DNA from: Callorhinus ursinus
Lineage: Eukaryota > Chordata > Mammalia > Carnivora > Otariidae
Direction of reading: 5' to 3'
DNA: 64,000 nucleotides
Assembly (NCBI RefSeq): GCF_003265705.1
Contig: NW_020312775.1
Coordinates: 4,606,822 to 4,670,821, forward strand
Part shown: in pieces, positions 45,461 through 57,885 of the stretch
Position numbering within the stretch: position 1 is the first letter of the stretch
Layout of the letters: the number at the start of each line of letters is the position of its first letter
Position numbers and translations under genes: made by a program
Notes under the pieces: generated by a model
What the model was told of the DNA's origin: nothing
What the model saw: the letters and a program-made list of their open reading frames with translations, nothing else
Databases searched by the model: none

Positions 45461-45661
45461 GGGCGCCTGGGTGGCTCAGTCATTAAGCATCTGCCTTTGG
45501 CTCAGGTCATGATCCCAGAGTCCTGGGATCCAGCCCTGCATCGGGCTCCCTGCTCAGCAGGAAGCCTGCTTCTCCCTCTCCCACTCTCCCTGCTTGTATT
45601 CCCTCTCTTGCTGTCTCTCTGTCAAATAAATAAATAAAATCTTTTAAAATAAATAAATAAA
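45461..45661 (+). mobile_element. Can-SINE, plus strand
   Basis: Head gggcgcctgggtggctcag and tail with eight or more AAAT-type units. The TSD taagaatatgct is at 45442-45453 and 45662-45673. Confidence 0.95.
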
Positions 45662-45803
45662 TAAGAATATGCTATGGTTTCCCATAATAGGATTGTAGAT
45701 TGTGTGTGGGTTGGCGGGAAAAAGGTTTCATACCTTAATGAGAAGCTGTCATAGGGTTTTTATGTATTTATACAGCTTGAATGCTTCAAAAAATTGAATT
45801 TTT

Positions 45804-46386
45804 TTACATTTAAATTTTGTTAGTTAACATCTAATGCAATATTGGTTTCTGGAGTAGAAGTCAGTGATTCATCACTTACATACAACACCCAGTGCTCATC
45901 ACAACAAGTGCCCTCTTTAATACCCATCACCCATCTAGCCCATCCCCCATGCTCCTCCCTCCATCAACCCTCAGTTTGTTCTCTGTTAAGAGTCACTTAT
46001 GGCTTATTCCCTCTCTCCTTTCTTTTTCTTTTCCCCCTTCCTATCTGTTCATCTGTTTTCTTTCTTAAGTTCCACATATGAATGAGATCATATACTATTT
46101 GTCTTTCTCTGACTGATTTATTTTGCCTAACATGCTCTCTAGCTCCATCCATGTCATTGCAAATGGCAAGATTTCATTCTTTTTGATGGCTGAATAATAT
46201 TCCATTGTATATAAAAAGTTAAAAATAGAACTACCCTATGATCCAGCAATTGCACTATTTATCCAAAGAATACAAAAATACAGATTCGAAGGGGTACATG
46301 TACCTGATGTTTATAGCAGCATTATCAATAATAGCCAAACTACGGAGAGAGCCCTAATGTCCATCAGCTGATGAATGGATACAGAT
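45804..46386 (-). mobile_element. Twin-primed (5'-inverted) L1
   Basis: 45804-46212 is an L1 3' end on the minus strand (3' UTR, then ORF2 C terminus up to 'aatattccattgtatat'). At 46213 the orientation flips: 46213-46386 is plus-strand ORF2 sequence ('aaaaatagaactaccctatg' to 'ctgatgaatggatac') that normally lies just upstream of that junction. The TSD aattgaattttt bounds the whole unit at 45792-45803 and 46387-46398. Confidence 0.94.
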
Positions 46387-46398
46387 AATTGAATTTTT

Positions 46399-46888
46399 AT
46401 TTTGTTTTTGTACCTTTAGTTCCTAAGCCTCAACCCATTCTTATGGGAAAAAAAATATAAAACACAGCTTGCTAGCTAATGCACACAGTGAGATGGCAGT
46501 GTGGACACTGTTAGTACTGGGTAGTTTCTTGGCATTTTGGTTCTTTTGAAAACATTATTTGTGATGTTTTCCTATCTCCAAAGAATAACATCAAGTGAAA
46601 ATGAAAATAGGTGTAGTCCTGTGAAGCTGCAAAAATGTTAAGAAATTGGTTTTTCACTCTTGTTTTTTTTCTTTGTCAAAACTATACATGCACAAAGATT
46701 AAAGATTCAAATGATACAACAGAGTTCTATAGTAATAAAATAATTCTATAATGTCATATACTATGATTCTATAATATCATGAAAAACAATGGTCCCTTGA
46801 CCTCCTCCATATCTTATATATTGCTCTATGGACATAACTTTCATTTATTTTAGTGTTTTTTTTAATATTTAATGTTGTAATGTGAGTA
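46399..46888. other. AT-rich spacer
   Basis: No named repeat and no exon-like frame in about 490 bp. Confidence 0.5.
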
Positions 46889-46896
46889 GTCTAAAT

Positions 46897-47604
46897 CAGC
46901 ATTGTCCAATGGAAGTATAATGAAAACCATGTAGGTGAATTATAAATGTTTTAGCATTGTTAAAAAGTTTTTAAAAAGTGGGAGCCTGGGTGGCTCAGTT
47001 GGTTAAGCGACTGCCTTCAGCTTAAGGTCATGATCCCAGGGTCCTGGGATCGAGTCCCACATCAGGCTCCCCCTGCTCTGTGGAGAGTCTGCTTCTCCTT
47101 CTGCCTCTGCCTGCCACTCCCCCTGCTTGTGCTCTCCCTCTCTCTCTCTGTCAAATAAATAAATAAAATCTTTTTAAAAAAAGTTTTAAAAAAGTAAAAA
47201 ATATTTTACTTAATTTTCCAAAATATTACCATTTCAAGACATACTCAACATAAAAAAAATTAATGAGATATTTTACATTCTTTTCGTTTTCATACTTACC
47301 TTTTGAAATCCAGTTTAGTTTACATTTACAGCACATCTCTAGATGTTAAATTTTCATTAGAAATGTTTGATCTGTGTTTAGACTCCCTGTAATTTGAAAA
47401 AGAAGATTCACATGTTCACATTGTTCCAGACACAGTTAAAAGTTTTCCAATAGCTGAATTGAGTATAAGGTCTTTAAATTTTAATGATTAAAATTAAAAC
47501 AATTAAAAAATTAACTAAAAAAATTAATTCCTCAGTTGAATTAACCACACTTCAAGTACTCCATAGCCACATGTGAATAGTGCCTATTGCACTGGATAAT
47601 GCCG
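46897..47604. mobile_element. Non-autonomous hAT DNA transposon, full length
   Basis: Termini form an inverted repeat: cagcattgtccaatgg at the left and, on the complement, cggcattatccagtgc at the right. The 8-bp TSD gtctaaat is perfect at 46889-46896 and 47605-47612, the hAT target length. Without the SINE at 46980-47177 the element is roughly 490 bp with no transposase frame. The family name is not certain. Confidence 0.9.
46980..47177 (+). mobile_element. Can-SINE, plus strand, inside hAT element
   Basis: Head ggagcctgggtggctcag and tail caaataaataaataaaatct. The TSD is aaaaagtttttaaaaagt at 46962-46979, close to 47178-47195. Confidence 0.95.
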
Positions 47605-47612
47605 GTCTAAAT

Positions 47613-48112
47613 AATGATTATATTGTTTCTTTGGTAGTTACTAGTTTTCTACTAATACCCTACTGTTGAAAATAAGATTTAACTCTTTTATTATCCCCAA
47701 TCTAACACAAACATGTAAGCAAACTCTTCCTGTTTTCCTATTCTTCCCTAACAATTATATCACTTGATTAAATCAACATTTATAGTTACTAGTTGTCTTT
47801 GTTTTTTCCCTTAGTTTTCTATATATGTATTCTTTCCCATTTAAAAATCTTCTTTAATACACTAAGATATATCAAGTGTTCTATCAATTTTATTTTCTTG
47901 TGAAAAACCTCTCCTATGGCCTTTAGAGTAGAGTATACCAAAACTGCCTGTCACCATCATTCTGGGAATTCCCTTTGCTTCTCTTCTAAGTTGGAGTCCA
48001 TGCCATTTTTATTACCAGTTTTCCTCTTCCTTGGTTTACTCCTCCACTGTGGTAGAAGATATGCCCTAGTTATTTTCTGGAAAAATGTGCATGGGAAAGG
48101 GGGGCTTTAAAA
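47613..48112. other. Spacer, no feature recognised
   Basis: AT-rich. The 64-codon frame at 47916 is not recognised. Confidence 0.5.
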
Positions 48113-48340
48113 AAATTATTTTTAATATAGTTGACACACAATGTTACATTAGTTTCAGGTGTACAACATGGTGATTCAACAAGTTTATACATTATGCTAT
48201 GCTCATCACAAGTGTAGCCACAACTGGTCACTATACAACATTATTACAATATCATTGACTATACTCCCTATGCTATGTCTTTTATTCCCATGACTTATTC
48301 ATTCATGGAAGCCTGTACCTCCCACTCAAAGGGGGATATT
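48113..48340 (-). mobile_element. Old L1 3' end, minus strand
   Basis: 'tttaatatagttgacacaca', 'tgttacattagtttcaggtg' and 'tgattcaacaagtttataca' are the complement of an old L1 3' end. Confidence 0.85.
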
Positions 48341-49100
48341 TTGTGAGATTTTTCAAGTTTGAAAATGTATTTTTTATACCTTCACACTTGATTAACAGTT
48401 TATTGGGTATTGCTTTCTAGGTTCAAAATAATTTTCTCTTAACAATTTAAAGATTTGTCCCATTACCTTCTAGCTTTTGATATTGCTAATGAGATCCATT
48501 TCTTTTGTCATTCTGAGTCCAGTTAATTCTCTCAGAAAGTTTGTAGGATTTTTCTCTTTGTCCCAGGTATCCTGAAATTTCATAGTGATATAATTTATCA
48601 GTGGGAACTTTCAATCTGAAGATTGATGTCTTTTAAGAGTGAGGACTTTTCTTGATTTATTACTTTAATTTTCTTCACTACATTTTTTTTTCTGAAACTT
48701 CTTAATATTCAAATGTTGGACTTCCTGTAATGATCCTCTAATTTCTTACCTTTCTCTCCCTTTCCTATTATTTTGTCTTTTTACTCTACATTCTGAAATA
48801 TTTCCAATGATTTTGTTTTTAAAACATTCTATGGTGTTTTTATTTTTGCTATATTTTTAAGTTTCTGAGATGTCTTTCTTATTACCTGAATGGTATGTGT
48901 ATGTGTGTGTATAAAACTTGTTATTGTTTCATGAAATTTTTTCATATTATATATCTCACTGCATAGTTTATTTCTTCACAGTTCCTTTTTTCTCAATTTT
49001 TATATGTGCTTATTTGTTGTTTTGGTCTCTGTCATTCATATTAGAGGTTTTCCTCAAATGTTTGGTCATCCTTGGCTATCTATTCATATTGAAGAATGAG
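48341..49100 (-). repeat. Ancient LINE-like AT-rich region
   Basis: 'ggtattgctttctaggttca', 'gtttgtaggatttttctctt', 'tattcaaatgttggacttcc' and 'gtctttttactctacattct' follow the order of the complement of a very old L1/HAL1-type element. Decay is heavy. Confidence 0.5.
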
Positions 49101-51429
49101 AAACTAAAAAGCCAATTATAAGCTCTAAGCTGGCATGTTTCATTGTAAGGTATTCTGGTTGAGTAATCTCTTTGGAGAAACCCTGATTTCAGTATTTGTA
49201 GGTCTTTTCTGTTATACTGGTTAGATTTACAAAAAAAAATAAAAACCCCTCAGATTTGCTGCCTAGATAATGATGTTTATGAGAGATGAGGAAGGGGAAG
49301 AGTGCAGGTGATCCCAATATTCCATTAATTCTCCTGTTTTCAGTACAGTACCCAATCCTCAATTATAATTGGTGTTCCCTACCCAGAGCCTCTATTTACC
49401 CTCTACATACAATAAATTCTCAATCTTCTGTCAGGTATGGGAAGGCTGGTTCTTCAGTACATTGAGAAGAAAAGGACACTTGGTAAATCTAATTGTTTCT
49501 TAATGTAAAGTTTGACAATGTAAATTGAACTGTTTCTCTTTCCCTATTTCCAGTTTAGGATTAGGCTTTCTTGAGGTTTCTAAATCAGGTATTACTTGTT
49601 TATAAGCTTTCCACCACCCAAAATTTTACTCCTCTGGTCACCTTTTGTGTTTACTTTTTATTGTAAGTTTATGCCTTTTGAAATATCCCTATAATTTTTA
49701 GGAGAAATTATAAACTAGTATTTTCCTGTAATCTGCCATCCTTAATTTGAAATCTTACTTGCCATTCTTTTGTGTTTTTGTAAATGTCATTGATTTTCCT
49801 AAATCCTTAACCCATTTTTCCCTTCTGTGAAAAATTTCTGCAAATCCCCATCTGCCATGGTAATATCTACCATCCCATCGTTATAGTGGTGGTGCACAGT
49901 GAGGAAATAATTTCTGGGTAAGAAAAGGTGGCCAAACCCTCTATATACATAATTAATACTAGGCAAAATTAAATGGTTTTCATATTGCATTGAGTTTTTC
50001 TATATATATATATAAACAGTATAGATTAAGAGGGGGAAAGCAACAATAGATGCTAAAGTTGCTCTAATTGCATTCTTTTGAATAAGCTTTTAATTTATTT
50101 TTATCATAAATAGTTTTCAAAATATTACCAACAAGCTTGAACTTAATAACTCTCAACTATTGCAAAAACACTTAGGTACTATAATGATAGATACCTTTTT
50201 TCTTTTGCTTGTCTACTTTAGACTGTGGAAAGAGTAAATCTGTTAAGAGCCCAATATGTTTTTTGCATCTCCCCACCTTTGTCTTCTGTAATTCTAAATC
50301 TTTTTATTTCTAAAGCTGTAGAATTTTTATTTTCTTATTATATAGTGGTCTATTTTATGCCTTCCCCACAAACTTTACTTGCTAGATCTCCAAAGTAGAC
50401 TTATAACACATTAAAATGAGTTCACTATATTATGTGCCACTATACCTTGATATTATGGACATTTGGTTGATTATTTCAGTAAAAAGTGTAATTAGCCACC
50501 AAGCTGACCCCATCTTCTTTCATATAACCTAAAATTCAAGGTGAAAAAGATGAACTAATACTGCCATGATTTGTTTAAAATTATTTGACTTGTCAAATAT
50601 TATCTAGGAGAGAGTCTGGTGCTGAGCAAGAGCTCCAGAAATCAACCATATTGTGTCCAACATGTCTTATGACCAGTAAGACAAAGCTTTAACTTCAGGT
50701 AGAAGTAAACTATTTTTCATGGAATTTCTAAAAAACATCTACAGGAATAGTGGTCTGTTTTGAAAGAAATCATGAATGCCATGCTAATCTTTGAAGTATA
50801 TTACTGTACTTGTTTTAAAAGTTATTATTTCATAAAAGACTTGGAGAATTCACAATAATATTTCAAACACAGTCCATCGTGCACTTTGCACCCATTGGCT
50901 ATTCCATTTTTATCTATACCAGAGTCAATAACAAGTATGACTGGGTGTTATATTCATGGACCTACAAGGTGTTGGTTCCCATAAGTGCACTGATATATAG
51001 AAAATCTTTCAAAAGTTTAATCATATGTCCAATTTTATCCCTAACTCTAGGTAGACAGACCAAGAGTTGGAGGATGGAGGGTGGAGGGTGGTGGTAGGGG
51101 TGGAAAGGAGTGCATTTGCTAAACTAATGCAGACTGGATTCTTGGCTTTTATTGCTTATCTTCTTTCAGCAATAGCCTAAGTTGCCTTCAAAGATTGCAA
51201 TTTATGACAATGGGACAGATAGGAATATATCCTACCTATACTTTTTAAAAAGTACTTTAAACAAACTGAATATAACATACACTATAATACTTTTCAATAA
51301 CAAAAACAATGAACTTAGATTTCCAAAAGTTGATGACTGAGAAATTATGGTTCAGGCAGTAAGTTCCACAGCCATCAGTCAATTGGTTTTTCTAAGGTTA
51401 ACTTTTCTTTAGTCTGATCCTCAGAACTG
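49101..51429. other. Long spacer, no feature recognised
   Basis: About 2.3 kb of AT-rich sequence with a short (TA)n at 49999-50012 and a purine-rich patch near 51060-51110. No named repeat or exon-like frame. Confidence 0.5.
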
Positions 51430-51448
51430 AAAAGACAAAGAACTCCAG

Positions 51449-51614
51449 GGTGCCTGGGTGGCTCAAATGGTTAAGCATCTGCCTTCAGCTTGTCATGATC
51501 CCAGGGTCCTGGGATCAAGTCCCACATCGGGCTCCCTGCTCCTTGGGAGCCTGCTTCTCCCTCTGCCTCTCTCGCTCTCTGTCTCTCATGAATAAATAAA
51601 TAAAATCTTTAAAA
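51449..51614 (+). mobile_element. Can-SINE, plus strand
   Basis: Head ggtgcctgggtggctcaaat and tail gaataaataaataaaatctt. The TSD aaaagacaaagaactccag is perfect over 19 bp (51430-51448 and 51615-51633). Confidence 0.97.
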
Positions 51615-51633
51615 AAAAGACAAAGAACTCCAG

Positions 51634-52634
51634 TAACAAGGTCCAGATAACAGTCATCATCTTGCTAAATGACTCACTTTAGAAGTTATGAACATACTTT
51701 ATCACTGTACTGTCATGTCTTACAGAACTACCTCTGAAAAACAAATAAATGTCTGGGTGGCAAAAGCCATTGTTTGGGGGTAAAGTATCTTGTGAAAGGT
51801 CCATGGTTTTCAGATCAATGCCAAAACAGATGCACAATCACACCATCATGCTAACCACTGTGCTATGCCACAGTGAAAAGTATTCCTTGTAACAAATGCC
51901 ACATCAAGAAAGGGGGTCATTTTACAGAAATTGTCTATAGAAGATACACACAAAAGAATAGAAAGAAAAGAGTGCAGAGAAGCCAAGTTCTCAGAAATGT
52001 TTGATTTCCCCCAAACAGAATTTAACCACAGCCAAATCCAGAGTCCTGAATATGCTACTATACATTACAATAAAGACTGTAATTCTTCTATTTACCTTTT
52101 GGGAATCTTATAACATCTATTCTCTGTCATGAAAAACTAGTGAAAGTACACTGAATGAAGTTTGCAGAATAAAGAAAGTTGTGTCTGAGAGAGGATTGTG
52201 AAAAACCAACAGGATATCTTTGGCTAAGTTCTGTTAGAACAAAAGTAAGCAGAACCTATCCCAGAGCCTGGTAGATACTAATTGCTCAAACAAGAAATAG
52301 AGAATGGTGGTGGGGGTGGTGGTGATGATGATGATGATGATGATAATGATATTAGTTTTACATAATCCAGCAGAACGACTTGGTCATATTATAAGGTAAT
52401 CAATATAAATTTTTCTACCGCTGTACTTTTTAATGCAGAATGCTCTGTTTTATGTATGAAAGACTAGACTTTAATAATTGAGTTTTCAAAACAATGTTCT
52501 CACCACTCTCTTGACTAAATAATTAAATGCAATATGCTAAGTAAAGCAGGTATGTTTTTGTGTAAATGAAGGGACCTGTAGTTTTAGTCAAAGCAGTTAA
52601 AGAGATGGAAGTACTATCTTATTTTATAAATTCC
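51634..52634. other. Spacer with (GAT)n microsatellite
   Basis: No repeat family recognised apart from the simple repeat at 52304-52350. The frame 51931-52113 (60 codons) is not recognised. Confidence 0.5.
52304..52350. repeat. (GGT)n/(GAT)n microsatellite
   Basis: GGT-rich start followed by seven GAT units and an imperfect GATAATGAT end. Confidence 0.92.
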
Positions 52635-52686
52635 TTTTTTATTTTTAATTTTATTATGTTATGTTAGTCACCATACAATACATTAG

Positions 52687-52864
52687 TTGTTTTTTGTTTT
52701 TTGGTTTTTTTTTAGTGTACGATAATTTATTCTGCTTCCCAAGCCCCGAAGAAAAAAATCATTAATATGGGCTCCTTCACCACCTCAAAAATCTATGGAA
52801 ATGCACAACATCCTCCAGTCCTCAGTCCTGTGTCTATCCGCCCCTTTTACTGCCTGCTCTGGAG
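52687..52864 (-). pseudogene. Truncated retrocopy of an unidentified mRNA 3' end
   Basis: About 175 bp unlike L1, inserted in the L1 3' UTR. On the minus strand it ends in an A-rich tail, with AATAAA at 52731-52726, about 15 nt before the tail. The L1 target sequence is duplicated around it (tacattag at 52679-52686, tacatcattag at 52865-52875), so it arrived after the L1. The upstream part could encode the last residues of a basic protein (RAGSKRGG then stop), but I do not recognise the gene. Confidence 0.8.
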
Positions 52865-53098
52865 TACATCATTAGTTTTTGATGTGGTGATCCAGGATCC
52901 ATTGTTTTCGTATAACACCTAGTGCTCCATGCAGTACGTGCCTTCCTTAATACCCATCACCGGGCTAACCAATCCCCCATCCCCCCTCCCCTCTAAAACC
53001 CTGTTTGTTTCTCGGAGTCCATAGTCTCTCATGGTTCATCTCTCCCTCCAATACCCCCCTCACTTTTCCCTTCCTTCTAATGTCCTCCATGCTATTTC

Positions 53099-56000
53099 TT
53101 ATGTTCCACAAATAAGTGAAACCATATGATAATTGACTTTCTCTGCTTGACTTATTTCACTTAGCATAATCTCCTCCAGTCCCATCCATGTTGATGTAAA
53201 AGTTGGGTATTCATCCTTTCTGATGGCTGAGTAATATTCCATTGTATATATGGACCACATCTTCTTTATCCATTCATCTGTTGAAGGGCATCTCGGCTCT
53301 TTCCACAGTTTGGCTATTGTGGCCATTGCTGCTATGAACATTGGGGGGCATGTGGTCCTTCTTTTCACTCCATCTGTTTCTTTGGGGTAAATACACAGGA
53401 GTGCAATTACTGGGTCATAAGGTAGCTCTATTTTTAAATATTTGAGGAACCTCCACACTGTTTTCCAAAGTGGCTGTACCAACTTGCATTCCCACCAAGA
53501 ATGTAAGAGGGTTCCCCTTTCTCCACAACTTCTCCAACATTTATTGTTTCTTTCCCTGTCCAGTTTTTCCATTCTAACTGCTCTAAGGTGGTATCTCAAT
53601 GTGGTTTTGATTTGAATTTCCCTGATGGCTAATGATGATGAAAATTTTTTCATGTGTCTGTTAGCCATTTGTATGTCTTCTTCAGAGAAGTGTCTTTTCA
53701 TATCTTCTGCCCACTTTTTGACTTGATTATTTGGTTTTTGGGTGTTGAGTTTGATAAGTTCTTTAGAGATCTTGGATACCAGCCCTTTATCTGTAGTGTC
53801 ATTTGCAAATATCTTCTCCCATTCTGTGGGTTGCCTCTTTGTTTTGTTGACTGTTTCCTTTGCTGTTCAGAAGCTTTTTATCTTGATGAAGGCCCAAAAG
53901 TTCATTTTTGCTTTTGTTTCACTAGCTTCTGGAGATGTATCTTGAAAGAAGTTGCAGTGGGCGATGTCAAAGAGGTTATTGCCTATGTTCTCCTCTAGGA
54001 TTTTGATGGATTCCTGTCTCCCATTGAGGTCTTTCATCCACTTTGAGTTTATCTTTGTGAATGGTGTTAGAGAATGGTCGAGTTTCATTCTTCTGCATGT
54101 GGCTGTCAAATTTTCCCAGCACCATTTATTGAAGAGACTTTTTTCCACCACATGTTTTTTCCTGATTTGTCAAAGATTATTTGGCCATAGAGTTGAGGGT
54201 CCATATCTGGGTTCTCTATTCTGTTCCATTGGTCTATATGTCTGTTTTTGTGTCAGTACCATGCTGTCTTGGTGATCACAGCTTTGTAATATAGCTTGAA
54301 ATCGGGCAACGTGATACCCCCAGCTTTGTTTTTCTTTTTCAACATTTCCTTGGTGATTCGGGGTCTTTTCTGATTCCATACAAATTTTAGGATTGTTTGT
54401 TCCAGCACTTTGAAAAATGTCATTGGAATTTTGATCGGGATGGCATTGAAGGTATAGATTGCTCTGGGTAGCATAGACATTTTAACAAGGTTTATTCTTC
54501 TGATCCATGAGCATGGAATATTTTTCCATCGTTTTGTGTCTTCTTCAATTTCTTTCATGAGTGTTCCGTAGTTCCTAGAGTATAGATCCTTTACCTCTTT
54601 GGTTAGGTTTATTCCCAGGTATCTTATGGTATTTGGTGCTATTGTAAATGGAATCGTTTCTCTAATTTCTCTTTCTGCAGTTGCATTGTTAGTATATAAG
54701 AAAGCAACTGATTTCTGTGCATTGATTTTGTATCCTGCCACATTATTGAATTGCTGTATGAGTTCTAGTAATTTGGGGGTGGAGTCTTTTGGGTTTTCCA
54801 CATAAAGTATCATGTCATCTGCGAAAAGAGAGAGTTTGACTTCTTCTTTGCCAATTTGAATACCTTTTATTTCTTTTTGTTGTCTGATTGCTGTTGCTAG
54901 GATTTCTAGTACTATGTTGAACAATAGTGGCGAGAGTGGGCATCCTTGACGTGTTCCTGATCTTAAGGGAAAGGCTCTCAGCTTTTCCCCATTGAGGATT
55001 ATATTCATTGTGGGTTTTTCATAGATGGATTTTATGAACTTCAGGAATGTTCCCTCTATCCCTATACTCTGAAGAGTTTTAATCAGGAAAGGATGCTGTA
55101 TTTTGTCAAATGTTTTTTCTGCATCAATTGAGGGGACCATATGGTTCTTCTCCCTCCTCTTATTAATGTGTTCTATCACATTGATTGATTTGTGAATGTT
55201 GAACCACCCTTGCATCTGGGGATAAATCTCACTTGGTCGTGGTGGATGATCCTTTTAATGTATTGTTGGATCCTATTAGCTAGGATTTTGTTGAGGATTT
55301 TGGAATCCATATTCATCAGGGATATTGGTCTGAAATTCTCCTTTTTGATGGGGTCTTTGCCTGGTTTGGGGATTAAGGTATTGCTGGCCTCATAGAATGA
55401 GTTTGGAAGTTTTCCTTCTGTTTCTATTGTTTGAAACAGCTTTAGTAGAATAGGTATTATTTCTTCTTTGAATGTTTGGTAGAATTCCCCAGGGAATCCA
55501 TCAGGCCCTGGACTCGTGTTTTTTTGGAGGTTTTTGATCCCTGCTTCAATCTCATTCCTGGTTATTGGCCTATTCAGGTTGTCAATTTCTTCCTGTTTCA
55601 GTGTTGGCAGCTTATAGGTTTCCAGGAAGGCCTCCATTTCATCCAGATTTTTCAGTTTATTGGCATATAGTTGTTGATAATAATTTCTACTAATTGTTTC
55701 TATTTCCTTGGTGTTAGTCACGATCTCTCCCCTTTCATTCATAATTTTATTAATTTGGGTCCTTTCTCTTTTCTTTTGGATAAGTCTGGCCAGTGGTTTA
55801 TCAATCTTATTCTTTCAAAGAACCTACTTCTAGTTTTGTTGATCTGATCTACTGTGTTTCTGGTTTCTAATTCATTGATTTCTGCTCTAATTTTAATTAT
55901 TTCTCTTCTAATGCGTGGCTTAGGCATCATCTGTTGCTTTTTCTCTAGTTCTTTAAGGTGTAGAGTTAGTTGGTGAATTCGGGATTTTTCTATTTTTTTG

Positions 56001-56914
56001 AGTGAGGCTTGGATGGCTATGTATTTCCCCGTTAGGACCGCCTTTGCAGTATCCCACAGGTTTTGGACCAATGTGTTTTCATTCTCATTGATTTCCATGA
56101 ATTGTTCAAGTTCTTCTTTGATTTCCTGGTTGACCCAAACATTCTTGAGCACAGTGGTCTTTAGCTTCCAAGTGTTTGAATTTCTGCCAAATTTTTTCTT
56201 GTGATTGAGTTCCAGTTTTAAAGTGTTATGGTCTGAGAATATGCAGGGAATAATCTCAATCTTTTGGTATCAGCTGAGACCTGATTTGTGACCCAGTATG
56301 TGGTCTACTCTGGAGAAAGTTCCATGTGCACTTGAGAAGAATGAGCATTCTGTTGTTTTAGGGTGGAAAATTTTGTAAATATCTATGAGGTCCGTCTGGT
56401 CCAGTGTATCATTCAAAGCTCTTGTTTCCTTGTTGATTTTCTGCTTAGATGATCTGTCCATTGCTGAGAGTGCAGTATTGAGGTCTCCTACAGTTAACAT
56501 ATTGTTATCAATATGACTCTTTATTTTGGTTAACAGTTGGCTTATGTAGATGGCTGCTCCCATGTTGGGGGCATAGATATTTACAATTGTTAGATCTTGT
56601 TGGATAGACCCTTTAAGAATGATACAGTGTCCTTCTGTGTCTCTAATTACAGACTTTAGTTTAAAATCTAATTTGTCTGATATAAGAATTGCTACCCCAG
56701 CTTTCTTTTGAGGTCCACTGGCATGGAAGATGGATCTCCACCTTCACTTTCAGTCTGGATGTATCTTTACGTTCAAAATGAGTCTCTTGTAGGCAGCATA
56801 TGGATGCTTTTTATCCAATCTTTTTATCCAATCTGCAACCCTGTGCCGTTTTATGGGAGCATTTAGGCCATTCATGTTGAGAGTGATTATTGAAAGATAT
56901 GAATTAATTGTCAT
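53099..56914 (-). pseudogene. L1 ORF2 pseudogene
   Basis: Endonuclease, RT and Cys-rich end in order on the minus strand. The longest clean frame is 54253-55215 (320 codons) and holds the RT palm with FADD at 54814-54825 intact ([19 protein letters not shown]). The Cys knuckle reads [18 protein letters not shown] near 53520 and keeps its CX3CX7HX4C residues. Frameshifts separate 53099-53701, 54253-55215, 55176-55742 and 55739-56152. In the endonuclease region a 13-bp perfect tandem duplication at 56807-56832 shifts the frame. Confidence 0.95.
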
Positions 56915-56995
56915 CATGTTGCCTGTGAAGACGTTGTTTTTATAGATTGTCCCTGTAAATATCTGTTGTATATCACTCTTGGGGTCTTTCTCCTT

Positions 56996-57885
56996 TTATA
57001 GAACCCCCCTTAACATTTCTTGCAAGGCCAGCTTAGTGGTCACATATTCTTTTAGTTTCTGCCGGTCTTGGCAGCTCTTTATCTCTCCATCCATTCTAAA
57101 TGAAAGCCTTGCCAGATAAAGTATTCTTGGCTGCATGTTCTTCTCATTTAGTACCCTGAATATGTCTTGCCAGCCCTTTCTGGCTTGCCAGGTCTCTGTG
57201 GATAGGTCTGACGTTATTCTGATGTTCCTCCCTCTGTACAGAAGGAATCTCTACCTCCTAACTGCCCTTAAGATGGTTTCCTTGGTTCTAAGATTTGCAA
57301 GTTTTACTGTTACATGCCCGGGTGTTGGCCTGTTTTCCTTGATCTTGGGAAGGGTCCTCTCTGCCTCTAGGACACAAATGTTTGTTTCATTCCCCAGATT
57401 AGGGAAGTTCTCAGCTACAATTTGCTCAAATACATCTTCTAGTCCCCTCTCTCTCTCCACTCCCTCCAGGATTCCAATTATTCTGACATTGGAACGCTTC
57501 ATGGTGTCACTTATTTCTCTGATTCTATTTTCATGGATTCTGAGTTGTTTTTCCCTGGCCTCCTCTTTTCCCTTTTTATCTATTACATTGTCTTCCAGGT
57601 CGCTTATTCGTTCTTCTGCCTCACTTACCCTAGCTGTTAGATTATCTAGATTAGATTGGATCTCATTGATAGCATTTTGAAGTTCTGCCATTCAGCTTTC
57701 ATTTCTGCCCTTAGAGACTCTATGTTGCCGTTAATTGATTTCTCCATTCTAGCCATTGTCTTCACAATTGCTAGCCTGAATTCCATCTCCGACATCTTGG
57801 TTATATCTGAATCCATTTGTAAATCTGTGGCATAAGTCATAATCTGTGAGTCTTTTCTATTTTGTGGGTTCCTCCTCCTTGTCAT
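56996..57885 (-). pseudogene. L1 ORF1 pseudogene
   Basis: Starts MTRRRNPQNRKDSQIM at 57885. A first frame (57646-57885) and a second (57251-57691) overlap in different frames, which shows a frameshift near 57650-57690. The second frame keeps the coiled-coil-like part (NLDNLTARVSEAEERISD) and IKENRPTPGHVTVKLAN of the RNA-binding domain. The end is ...MLRGVL-stop at 56996-56998. The length is not a multiple of three. Confidence 0.93.

Noticed and set aside
54253..55215. 320-codon frame that looks like an intact reverse transcriptase gene
   Set aside because: It is only the RT part of an L1 ORF2 that is broken by frameshifts on both sides.
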